Notes: a model not told the origin generated them from the letters alone. 9,962 nt of DNA from Leucobacter_A sp035514995 (GCA_035514995.1 DATJCC010000137.1:1-9962), one strand, 5' to 3'; counted from the first letter of the stretch, positions 1-5,928 are shown. Made by a program: numbers and translations.

Positions 1-1
1 T

Positions 2-202
2 TCGTTGCTATTCTTGGTTGCAACAGCTGAAGGTAAAGAGATTGAGGTTAGAACCTCACGTAGCACCGATTCTTTAGAGATAAGACGAGGTGATGATGTC
101 TCGGTTTCGTGGGGAGTTGATAGGGCGGTAATCGTGCCAAATTCCGAAAACTCAGAAACCGAAACAGATTTGAGTACAAAACAGTTGTTGACAGCAAAGT
201 GA
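2..202 (+). CDS. ABC transporter ATP-binding protein, C-terminal TOBE end (partial)
   Basis: The reading frame is open from the first complete codon (base 2) to TGA at 200-202, so the gene enters from the left edge. A TTG at base 5 is in frame but is not a credible start. The visible 66 residues run: hydrophobic beta strand (LLFLVATAEG), charged strand (KEIEVRTS), the turn RRGDDVSVSWG, then a short strand ending AVIVPN and a polar tail. The pattern G-D-x-V-x-(V/L)-x-W followed by a final strand is typical of the TOBE domain that closes ATPases of the PotA/UgpC/MalK type, where it helps with regulation or substrate-dependent assembly. The nucleotide-binding domain is outside the window, so the substrate cannot be read. 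A polyamine or other osmolyte importer is possible. The call rests on a short stretch and could be wrong. Confidence 0.5.
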   Translation, partial: SLLFLVATAEGKEIEVRTSRSTDSLEIRRGDDVSVSWGVDRAVIVPNSENSETETDLSTKQLLTAK

Positions 203-373
203 TGTTCGTTAATATAAAATAATCAAACCTGTTTGTCAAAAGATATAAAATCGATGACTAGGTGGATTGACAAACCTGATTCGGAAGGTTTCACACTTAA
301 TTACTGATCTCAAATTTTGCTACATTTACTAGTTTGAACTGTCGTCATAGGACCGCTAAAGTCATAGGCCTGA
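203..373. other. 171-bp intergenic region between convergent genes, repeat- and promoter-rich
   Basis: This gap separates two genes that end toward each other, where only terminators would be expected. It holds CAAACCTG twice (224-231 and 271-278), TTTGTCAA (232-239) with its inverse TTGACAAA (267-274), an AAACCT/AGGTTT hairpin (272-277 with 286-291) without a T-tract, and GTCATAGG twice (344-351 and 361-368). Plus-strand TTGACA hexamers lie at 188-193 and 267-272, with TATAAA at 213-218 and 244-249. A 17-codon frame (254-307) starts with ATG just after the second TATAAA. It has no recognisable product and no SD, so I do not call it a gene. No clear Rho-independent terminator is visible for either neighbour. 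Confidence 0.4.
211..239 (-). promoter_or_regulatory. Sigma70-type promoter, antisense to the left-edge gene
   Basis: On the minus strand, TTGACA (239-234) is followed after exactly 17 bases by TATATT (216-211). That is a perfect -35 and a 5-of-6 -10 at ideal spacing. Initiation would fall near 204 and read leftward into the 3' end of the transporter gene on its antisense strand. No convincing coding frame lies downstream on that strand within the window. It may drive an antisense RNA or be a chance match in AT-rich DNA. Confidence 0.4.
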
Positions 374-982
374 CTAGATGACTGGGGCAGGATCTCGCCA
401 AAAAGTAGAAATCGTAATTCCTGAAGGAAGTTCTATCTTTCCGTGCTTTTGATAACCTAGTCGCTCGTACTTGTAGTCGTTTGCTGGGTTAGATGACTCC
501 AAAAAACTAGGTTTTCCTAGCGCATCTATCTCTTGTAGGTTTTGAGATAAAAGCTGCATACCAAGACCTGAGCCACTGTATTTTGGGTGCACGGCGAGTA
601 GGCTCAAGTAGAAGAAGTCCCCGGTAGGTGTTGCTTTTTCGAAGCCTTCTAAAATTTGAAAAAGCACTTTTGCTCTTTCAGAGCCAAGCGTTTCTTCAAC
701 AAAATCTAAAAAACCAGCTTCTTCTGCGCTAGTTAGCTCATCTGCACCTGGTGGGTACCAGACAGCAACAGCTGTAGCATCAGCAGAGGTGTATGTCCAC
801 GGAAACCGCGCTGCTGAATTTACGAACAATCGCCAGTATTTATATGAACTGGCGAGGTCACCATCGAAAGTGAGCACGGGAGCCCATGTGGGGTCGGTGC
901 TGAACGCCAAATTAATGGTTTCTGTGATTTCGTCTACATCAGATAATCCACGAGACTTTTTAAAAGTTGGAGCTGGGACCAT
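374..982 (-). CDS. GNAT-family N-acetyltransferase
   Basis: A 202-residue protein with the GNAT fold signature in its second half. A core strand FFYLSLLAVHPKYSG (123-137) leads into the acetyl-CoA pyrophosphate loop G-S-G-L-G (137-141) and helix MQLLSQNLQEI. The strand PSFLESSN (158-165) and the motif-B region Y-x-R-L-G-Y-x-K-H-G (172-181) follow. The family transfers an acetyl group from acetyl-CoA to an amine; the acceptor cannot be told from sequence. The N-terminal half (AFSTDPTWAPV, then VWYPPG at 75-80) resembles the uncharacterised cytoplasmic GNATs common in actinobacteria. The ATG at 982 is the first in-frame start and gives the expected length, but no SD is visible before it, so the mRNA may have a very short leader. 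The gene stands alone: a terminator separates it from the operon upstream, and it converges on the left-edge gene. Confidence 0.85.
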   Translation of the reverse strand: MVPAPTFKKSRGLSDVDEITETINLAFSTDPTWAPVLTFDGDLASSYKYWRLFVNSAARFPWTYTSADATAVAVWYPPGADELTSAEEAGFLDFVEETLGSERAKVLFQILEGFEKATPTGDFFYLSLLAVHPKYSGSGLGMQLLSQNLQEIDALGKPSFLESSNPANDYKYERLGYQKHGKIELPSGITISTFWRDPAPVI

Positions 983-1020
983 AAATACAAGCGTAGCGAG
1001 TTTTTACCTTTTTATCGCTG

Positions 1021-1030
1021 GCACATGTGC
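1021..1030. promoter_or_regulatory. Perfect 10-bp palindrome GCACATGTGC upstream of the GNAT gene
   Basis: GCACATGTGC is identical to its own reverse complement. It lies 39-48 bp before the GNAT start codon, where a repressor or activator would bind, and just past the terminator T-tract of the DUF2165 operon. No clear -35/-10 pair can be paired with it. A GATAAA at 1010-1015 on the minus strand is the nearest -10-like sequence. Operator function is inferred from position and symmetry only. Confidence 0.25.
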
Positions 1031-1074
1031 GAACAAAATAATGTTGTGGGGTGGAACGAGCCCACCCCACAACA
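1031..1074 (-). terminator. Rho-independent terminator of the DUF4177-DUF2165 operon
   Basis: Bases 1042-1054 pair perfectly with 1062-1074, giving a 13-bp GC-rich stem around a 7-base loop. Read on the minus strand, the hairpin is followed by TTATTTTGTT (1041-1032), a T-rich release tract. It starts five bases past the DUF2165 stop codon, which is a textbook position. It should also insulate the GNAT gene from the operon's transcription. Confidence 0.85.
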
Positions 1075-1079
1075 AAATA

Positions 1080-1592
1080 TTAGACCGTTTCTCTTTCTGG
1101 GTCTGGCTCGTTAATGGCGAGCAAGACTGCGAAACCCGCCCAAAGGGTTACGATTCCCATCGCAGTGTCTTTACCGTTCCAAGAGCTTGATTGCCACATT
1201 GCAAACCACTCTGAACCGATAATGATGAACCCTAGAAACCAGATTACAAACCCTAGTGCGTAAGCGGTGTATCCCCAAGCGCGGGCACTGTTATAAACAG
1301 AGTATGAGGCATTTCTAGCAGAGTATATTTTGAAAGCACCAACTATTGCTACTAGAGCAAAAACGCCTTCAGCAACTATTATTCCGATATATCCAGCAGT
1401 CCAAATCCACGGTTCAGTGATGGCACGCCACATTAGAGCGTTACCTTCAAATGTGGTGTCCATAGACAACACATGTTTAACGAACTGGTAGTTGGAGTCG
1501 TAATCCATTAGGTTGCCCATAAACACGAACAGCCCAAAAAGACCTGCAAGTAAAAGGGTAAAAGATTGAAAAACTCTTAGTGGATGTCTCAT
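1080..1592 (-). CDS. DUF2165-like small integral membrane protein
   Basis: A 170-residue protein with four predicted membrane helices at about 9-30, 64-88, 108-128 and 143-160. The long first loop (31-63) carries aromatic and acidic residues (DYDSNYQFVKHVLSMDT). The sequence 'N-x-x-D-Y-x-S-N-Y-x-F-V-x-H-V-L-S-M-D-T' and a motif rich in tryptophan and glutamate near helix 3 (GSEWFAMW) fit my memory of DUF2165, predicted small membrane proteins of unknown function. The ATG at 1592 has a good SD (GGAAGGAAG) inside the end of the upstream gene. The DUF4177 stop and this start are two bases apart, so the two are almost certainly cotranslated. The gene ends just before a strong terminator. The family call is from motif memory, and no activity is known to me. 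Confidence 0.8.
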   Translation of the reverse strand: MRHPLRVFQSFTLLLAGLFGLFVFMGNLMDYDSNYQFVKHVLSMDTTFEGNALMWRAITEPWIWTAGYIGIIVAEGVFALVAIVGAFKIYSARNASYSVYNSARAWGYTAYALGFVIWFLGFIIIGSEWFAMWQSSSWNGKDTAMGIVTLWAGFAVLLAINEPDPERETV

Positions 1593-1594
1593 GA

Positions 1595-1777
1595 TTAACT
1601 TCCTTCCTTAGTGAATACGAGTTCTAGGCGCGGGTCTGCGTGAGTTTCGAGGTTTATAGCTTGCACAAATACCCAACCCTCAGATGCGCGGCTTTTTATG
1701 ACATCGCGGTAATCAGATGCGAAAGCAAAACCTTCTCTGCGGCGTGTTACCGGGATGCTCTCAAATTCATACTTCAC
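1595..1777 (-). CDS. DUF4177 small protein
   Basis: A 60-residue protein opening K-Y-E-F and containing the pattern of alternating strand, helix and strand (VIKSRASEGWVFVQAINLE, then LELVFTKE) typical of DUF4177, a family of short soluble proteins of unknown function. The fold motif is an amphipathic helix leading to G-W-x-(F/L)-V and a final L-x-x-V-F-x-K strand. The start is GTG at 1777, preceded by AGGAGG (1787-1782) at the short distance of four bases. An ATG two bases upstream (1779-1777) sits in a different frame and meets TGA at once, so GTG is the working start. It is the first gene of a two-gene operon with DUF2165. The pairing hints that it is a cytoplasmic partner of the membrane protein, but nothing in the sequence proves this. 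Confidence 0.8.
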   Translation of the reverse strand: MKYEFESIPVTRRREGFAFASDYRDVIKSRASEGWVFVQAINLETHADPRLELVFTKEGS

Positions 1778-1818
1778 ATGGCCTCCTAAACTTCTTCTTT
1801 GAAAGAAGCTTTAAGTCA

Positions 1819-1824
1819 ATTATA
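1819..1824 (-). promoter_or_regulatory. Probable -10 element of the DUF4177-DUF2165 operon
   Basis: The minus strand reads TATAAT at 1824-1819, a perfect -10 hexamer. It is placed so that transcription would begin near 1812 and give a leader of about 35 bases before the GTG at 1777. No good -35 is found 16-18 bases upstream, where the DUF4349 3' end lies, so the promoter may be weak or activator-dependent. Confidence 0.35.
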
Positions 1825-1833
1825 GTTGTCGAT

Positions 1834-2721
1834 CTACTTATTTGCTCGGCTTGACTTTTGCGTTATACGAATAATGCCCCATAGGAGTAAGCCAAGTATG
1901 GCGATGGCTCCTAACCATGGAAGAGCGACACCGAACGCGACAAAGGCAACAGAGATAAACTTAAGCAAAGCGTCAAAACCGACCACTATTCCACCCCAAA
2001 AGTTTGCGGGACCACCGGGTATTGTTTCGTTTGAGACGAGTGAAACCGAGATGCGGGAGTAAGAAATTTGATCTTCCAACACGGTTAATTGTGATTGCAA
2101 ACTATCAAGCTCTTGTTGCCTGCTTGAGAGGGCTGCTTCTGCTTCTAAAAGATCGCTTGTGCTGTCTGCCTCTTTCATTAACTCAGTAAGACGTGCTATT
2201 GAGTCTTTCAACGCGCCAACACGAGCTTGTAGGTCAGTTCTTTCAAGCGTGACATCGGTGTCAGAGCGTTGGTCTTCAACAACATGACCAAGTTGGGTTA
2301 ATTCTTCGAAGATTTCGTCAAACTTGTCTGAAGGTATCTTTAGCTGTAGCTCAGAGTTTCTAAGGTTGCCCTCACTATCGTGATAAACAAACCTGTTCTC
2401 GATACTGCCACCAAACTTATTTGCAATTTCTGTTACATCATTTAAAGATCCAGCAGGATCTTCGACACTCAGTGTTAGATATCCGGTGCGGATCACAGAG
2501 GCCTCAGCAATAGTGTCTTTTTGTGAAAACATGCTGTCTTCGAAGCTTTCGACACTATCCTCCATAGCCGCAAACTCATCAAGCATTAGACCAGTCGAAG
2601 ATGCACCACCCTCGACTGAAGAATCCATGCCAGAACTAGTAGAGCAAGCGGCCAAAGATGCAAATAAACCAACTGCCACAAGAAGAGAGGAGGCTCTCAA
2701 GAAGAATTTTTTAGGGTACAT
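1834..2721 (-). CDS. DUF4349 lipoprotein with coiled coil and C-terminal membrane helix
   Basis: A 295-residue exported lipoprotein. Residues 1-25 form a signal peptide (basic MYPKKFFLR, hydrophobic core) ending in the lipobox L-A-A-C with Cys26 as the lipidated residue. A Ser/Gly/acidic linker (27-70) precedes the conserved core VIRTGYLTLSVEDP (77-90), IANKFGGSIEN (99-109) and LQLKIPSDKFDEIFEELTQLG (126-145). A long heptad-rich coiled coil (about 160-220) follows, then a strand ISVSLV (225-229), an amphipathic segment (241-262) and a membrane helix (264-287) with a basic tail. This order matches DUF4349, whose members have unknown roles in the envelope. The ATG at 2721 gives a complete signal peptide; no SD is visible upstream. 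It is divergently transcribed from the SPFH cassette 157 bp away, which suggests a shared envelope-stress theme. Confidence 0.88.
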   Translation of the reverse strand: MYPKKFFLRASSLLVAVGLFASLAACSTSSGMDSSVEGGASSTGLMLDEFAAMEDSVESFEDSMFSQKDTIAEASVIRTGYLTLSVEDPAGSLNDVTEIANKFGGSIENRFVYHDSEGNLRNSELQLKIPSDKFDEIFEELTQLGHVVEDQRSDTDVTLERTDLQARVGALKDSIARLTELMKEADSTSDLLEAEAALSSRQQELDSLQSQLTVLEDQISYSRISVSLVSNETIPGGPANFWGGIVVGFDALLKFISVAFVAFGVALPWLGAIAILGLLLWGIIRITQKSSRANK

Positions 2722-2796
2722 AAACGAAGTTTATCTTAAGAGAGCGTGGTGCTACCCAAAAATTATCTTTGACAATTTCGCACATAAATAATTGCG

Positions 2797-2831
2797 CGAC
2801 TTTAATACCAACCACCTTTGCTGTAAAGTCG
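2797..2831. promoter_or_regulatory. Inverted repeat in the DUF4349/SPFH divergent promoter region
   Basis: CGACTTTA (2797-2804) and TAAAGTCG (2824-2831) are perfect 8-bp inverted arms separated by 19 bases. A competing pair CCACCT (2812-2817) and AGGTGG (2839-2844) overlaps them. The repeat lies 48-82 bases before the SPFH start codon. It could be a dyad operator or a leader-RNA structure. A plus-strand TTGACA at 2769-2774 and a TATAGG at 2836-2841 are nearby but not spaced as one promoter. Confidence 0.3.
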
Positions 2832-2878
2832 GTTGTATAGGTGGCGACGTGGCTGCCAAGTTTTAGGAGGAACTGAAC

Positions 2879-4135
2879 ATGGGATTTATTAAAGCAGTTG
2901 CCGGGGCGGTAGGCGGAACCCTAGCTGACCAATGGGTCGATTTTTTGGTGCCACCTGAAGGTTTAGCTCCCACGGCTGCAATATTCCCTGCTGTGCACAA
3001 AGGCACTAATGCTGGCCGAGGTTCAAATGTTAAAGCTTCTGAAAACATCATCACTCACGGTTCAAAAATTGTTGTTCCTGAAGGCTATGGCCTTGTCACT
3101 TTTCATGATGGTCAAATAACCGGTCTGATTACAGACCCTGGTGGTTACGAATATTCAACTGATGACACTCAAGGTCAATCGATTTTCACTGAGGGTGGTT
3201 TTGTCAGTGCTCTAGTCAAATCTTCTTGGGAACGTTTCAAGTATGGTGGGCAACCACCTGCTCAGCACCTCGCTTTTTATGTGAATCTAAAAGAGATTCC
3301 TAATAACAGGTTTGGCACACAGTCAGAAATCTATTGGGACGATGCCTTCCTAGGCACACAGGTTGGTGCTGTCACAAGAGGAACATACACAATCAAAATT
3401 GTAGATCCGGTGCTGTTTGTAAAACAGTTCGTTCCCTACGCTTACTACAGTGCTGATGCTAAAATTTTTGATTTTACAGATTTAGATAACGACGCTGCAT
3501 CGCAACTCTTTAATGAGGTTGTTGGCTCACTAGCGCCCGCATTTTCGATTTATACTAACGACCCTGAAAAGGGCAACAGGATGGCGCGCATTCAGAGTGA
3601 TTCTTTGGGCTTCGCACAGTCGCTATCTCAGGCAGTTGAAAACGGATATCAGTGGGAAAGTCAACGCGGTCTTGTAATCGTAAGCACCGCTATCCAATCA
3701 ATTGAATACGATGAAGTTACAAGAAAACTTCTCGCCGATGTGCAGAAAGCCGATGCTCTTTCTGGCAGCCGCGGTGGAGCATTCTTGCAGCAGTCAGTTG
3801 CGCGTGGATTTGAAGCCGCAGGTGAAGGCGGTGGTGGCAACATGGCGATGATGGGCATGGGCCTAGGCATGACTGGGCAGGCTATGAACTTCCAACAGCA
3901 GGGTCAGCAACAAGCGCCCTACCAAAACCCGTTTCAGCAGGGGCAGCAACAACCACAAGGTCAGCAGCAACAGGCGCAACAACCTCCTGCGCAACAGCCA
4001 CCTGCTACTACTGAAGCTCCCGCAGCAGCAGAAGATCCGGTAGCTAAGCTCGCTCAGTTTAAACAGATGCTCGATCAGGGTCTCATCTCACAAGAAGACT
4101 TTGATGCGGCTAAACAACGTGTGCTCGGTCTGTAA
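2879..4135 (+). CDS. SPFH/Band-7 domain protein with Gln-rich linker and SHOCT tail
   Basis: A 418-residue protein. Residues 1-60 start with a Gly/Ala-rich amphipathic stretch and lead into the SPFH/Band-7-like core of the 'virion core protein-like' branch (about 30-290). Recognisable marks are IVVPEGYGLVTFHDGQI (64-80), DPGGYEYSTDDTQGQSIF (86-103), FYVNLKEIPNNRFGT (133-147), GAVTRGTYTIKIVDPVLFV (163-181) and YQWESQRGLVIVSTAIQSIEYDEVTRKLL (257-285). A Gly/Met stretch (310-335), a Gln/Pro-rich linker (338-377) and a SHOCT-type helical hairpin (386-416) follow. Family members such as B. subtilis YdjI act as membrane scaffolds in stress responses. It has no true membrane helix and probably binds membranes peripherally. 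The start has an excellent AGGAGG eight bases upstream. It is the first gene of a three-gene cassette; the next start is 21 bases past its stop. Confidence 0.88.
   Translation: MGFIKAVAGAVGGTLADQWVDFLVPPEGLAPTAAIFPAVHKGTNAGRGSNVKASENIITHGSKIVVPEGYGLVTFHDGQITGLITDPGGYEYSTDDTQGQSIFTEGGFVSALVKSSWERFKYGGQPPAQHLAFYVNLKEIPNNRFGTQSEIYWDDAFLGTQVGAVTRGTYTIKIVDPVLFVKQFVPYAYYSADAKIFDFTDLDNDAASQLFNEVVGSLAPAFSIYTNDPEKGNRMARIQSDSLGFAQSLSQAVENGYQWESQRGLVIVSTAIQSIEYDEVTRKLLADVQKADALSGSRGGAFLQQSVARGFEAAGEGGGGNMAMMGMGLGMTGQAMNFQQQGQQQAPYQNPFQQGQQQPQGQQQQAQQPPAQQPPATTEAPAAAEDPVAKLAQFKQMLDQGLISQEDFDAAKQRVLGL
3896..3952 (+). repeat. Near-identical 18-bp repeat in the Gln-rich linker of the SPFH gene
   Basis: The 18 bases at 3896-3913 recur at 3935-3952 with one difference (T to G), an offset of 39 bp or 13 codons. 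The repeat encodes Q-Q-G-Q-Q-Q and is embedded in a CAG/CAA-rich stretch reaching about 4009. Such codon repeats expand and shrink by slippage, so linker length probably varies between strains. Confidence 0.7.
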
Positions 4136-4156
4136 AAGTTAGAGAGACTTAAATAG

Positions 4157-5578
4157 ATGACTAACCCAGATCTGCCAGAGGGCAAGACCGCGGGTCAAAA
4201 AGGCCAACCCAATCAGAGCAATCAAGAATGGGCTGATCAAGCGACTTCACAGGGCGTACCTCCCGATTTTAAACCGCCAGCGGCTCCGTTTGATAAATAC
4301 GACATGCCTGAAGGCGGCGCCTCGGATCCTGGTGCAACAGCTGCACCCGTGCAAGAAGAAACCGCACACGACACAAATGCGCAGAATCCGCTCTTACCAA
4401 ACAATAGTGAACCTCGCATAGTAGACACTTCTTCTGGCAAATCAGACGGTTTAGATAAATGCCCGAGATGTGGTTCAACTGAGATATCACTTCGAGCAGG
4501 CAAAGGGCTTCTAATCTGCCACTTCTGTAGACATGAATGGGCAGAACAGAGCATTGAAACCAAGCACGGCTTTGACGCGCCCGTAACAGAGCTATCAGGC
4601 ATGATTATCGCTTCGGGTGCGAGCGACATACCTGAGTCTACAGAAGACGTGCTGACATTGAAATGCCAAGCTTGTGGCGCCGAAGTGGTTGTAAATACTG
4701 CAGAAGCTCAACAATCAAGATGCCACTGGTGTCGAAATGTGTTGTCAATAAATCAGCAGCTTCCAAACGGAGCGGTGCCAGATGGGCTACTGCCATTTTC
4801 TGTCACAAAAGAAGATGCAATCAAAAAGATCGATGAATTTGTGAAGTCTCGCAAATTTTTTGCACATCCCAAATTCGTGCAGGAGTTCAAGGCCACAGAA
4901 GTGGTTGGCGTATATATGCCATATTTGATCATTGATGCTAATACTAACCTAACTTTGTCTGGTCACGGAGAAGTCCAAACGCGCTCTTATTCAGTCAAAC
5001 GTGGTGATAATTCAGTCACACTCTACGACGCTGATATTTATCAAGTGCGCAGACAATTTGATCTTGCGGTAGATGATGTGGTGATTGAATCTTCGCAGGA
5101 GCGGGCTAACATTGATACTTCTCGCAACACCAATAATATAATCAACGCGATACAGCCTTTTGACGTTAAAGAAGCAGTGTCTTATAACGCTAACTATATG
5201 CGTGGATTCACCTCTGAAAAACGTGACCTTGACGTCACCGGTTTGGTGCCCAGCGCCTACGATCGGGTCATGTCAATTGGGCGTAGCAGAGTTAACGACA
5301 GCATTAAAGCTTACGATCGTCGTGTGCGTTGGGAACAAGAAAGACTTGAAGTTAAAGGTACTAGATGGGTGGCAGTATATCTGCCTGTCTGGTTGTACAG
5401 CTACTATCAAGATAAGGGAAGCGGTAAAGGGCTGACGCATTACGTTGCTGTTAATGGCCGTACTGCTCAAACCATGGGTAGCGTACCAATCAGACAGGGC
5501 AGACTTCTAGGCATTTCGATAGCGATCGGTATCGTTGGCACCGTGGTCGGTGGCTTCTTAGATTTCTTCATCAGATAG
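4157..5578 (+). CDS. Double TFIIB-type zinc-ribbon, C-terminally anchored membrane protein
   Basis: A 473-residue protein. Residues 1-98 are a Pro/Gln/acidic, probably disordered region. Two zinc ribbons follow, each with identical spacing CX2C-X15-CX2C: Cys102/105/121/124 and Cys170/173/189/192. Residues about 200-445 form a mixed alpha/beta domain of unknown function with conserved-looking blocks (LPFSVTKEDAIKKIDEFVK, VGVYMPYLIIDANT, WVAVYLPVWLYSYY). One membrane helix at about 450-470 ends three residues from the C-terminus, so the bulk should be cytoplasmic with a tail anchor. Similar proteins are annotated as TFIIB-type zinc-ribbon-containing proteins; here a membrane-stress adaptor beside SPFH is more likely than transcription. 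B. subtilis YdjG combines zinc ribbons with a membrane segment and works with the SPFH protein YdjI, an analogy from memory. The SD is weak (AGAGAG), suggesting partial coupling to the upstream gene. Confidence 0.85.
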   Translation: MTNPDLPEGKTAGQKGQPNQSNQEWADQATSQGVPPDFKPPAAPFDKYDMPEGGASDPGATAAPVQEETAHDTNAQNPLLPNNSEPRIVDTSSGKSDGLDKCPRCGSTEISLRAGKGLLICHFCRHEWAEQSIETKHGFDAPVTELSGMIIASGASDIPESTEDVLTLKCQACGAEVVVNTAEAQQSRCHWCRNVLSINQQLPNGAVPDGLLPFSVTKEDAIKKIDEFVKSRKFFAHPKFVQEFKATEVVGVYMPYLIIDANTNLTLSGHGEVQTRSYSVKRGDNSVTLYDADIYQVRRQFDLAVDDVVIESSQERANIDTSRNTNNIINAIQPFDVKEAVSYNANYMRGFTSEKRDLDVTGLVPSAYDRVMSIGRSRVNDSIKAYDRRVRWEQERLEVKGTRWVAVYLPVWLYSYYQDKGSGKGLTHYVAVNGRTAQTMGSVPIRQGRLLGISIAIGIVGTVVGGFLDFFIR

Positions 5579-5586
5579 GCGTTGTA

Positions 5587-5928
5587 ATGTACGATATTTT
5601 ATTGCAGTTTTACCACGACACTGAAGTTTTACGTGCTTCGACTGTAAGTTCAGACGACGACGGTCCGCTCTTCTGGCTTGCGGGACCGATTGGCGCTGTC
5701 GGTTTTTATTCATATATTTTTTTAAGGTACCGAAATACAAATAAACGACACGAATACGAACATAAAACGCATGCAGAATTGGGTCAAATAACCGCCTATG
5801 ATCAAAAAGTTGGACAGGTTAAAGGGGTTGAAAGAACTACAATTGTTGGCGAAAATTCTACCTCACCTCGTTTGAGATTGGAGCAGGGGTCAACTTTCGT
5901 AGAAAGTTGGCGGCAAAACGGAAGCTAA
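5587..5928 (+). CDS. Small single-pass membrane protein, third gene of the SPFH cassette
   Basis: A 113-residue protein with a short acidic N-terminal part (SSDDDG at 21-26), one membrane helix (about 28-47, LFWLAGPIGAVGFYSYIFLR) and a polar tail. The boundary motif R-Y-R-N-T-N-K-R-H-x-(Y/F)-E (47-58), then H-A-E-L-G-Q-I-T-A-Y-D-Q-K-V (62-75) and V-E-R-T-T-I-x-G-E-N (81-90), resembles a short family I recall directly downstream of zinc-ribbon/SPFH genes in actinobacteria. No function is known to me. The ATG lies eight bases after the zinc-ribbon stop with no SD of its own, which points to translational coupling. The negative N-terminus and positive residues after the helix suggest the tail stays in the cytoplasm, where it could contact the other two proteins. 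Confidence 0.75.
   Translation: MYDILLQFYHDTEVLRASTVSSDDDGPLFWLAGPIGAVGFYSYIFLRYRNTNKRHEYEHKTHAELGQITAYDQKVGQVKGVERTTIVGENSTSPRLRLEQGSTFVESWRQNGS

Noticed and set aside
43..58. TGAGGT/ACCTCA hairpin inside the left-edge coding region, considered as a terminator for an antisense RNA from 204
   Set aside because: Only six base pairs followed by a poor T-tract on the minus strand. Kept only as a weak idea.
48..239. Minus-strand 63-residue frame under the promoter at 211-239
   Set aside because: It overlaps the transporter end, begins upstream of the predicted transcription start and its sequence has no domain-like pattern. It looks like a shadow frame.
789..1190. Plus-strand 133-residue frame across the GNAT start and DUF2165 end
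   Set aside because: It spans two well-supported minus-strand genes and a terminator hairpin, and its product has no recognisable fold.
1794..1808. CTTCTT/AAGAAG inverted repeat between DUF4349 and DUF4177
   Set aside because: AT-rich, three-base loop and no clear T-tract in the direction needed. Not a convincing terminator.
2486..2791. Plus-strand 101-residue frame opposite the DUF4349 N-terminus
   Set aside because: The minus-strand gene has an unmistakable lipoprotein signal and family motifs here. The opposite frame is its complement.
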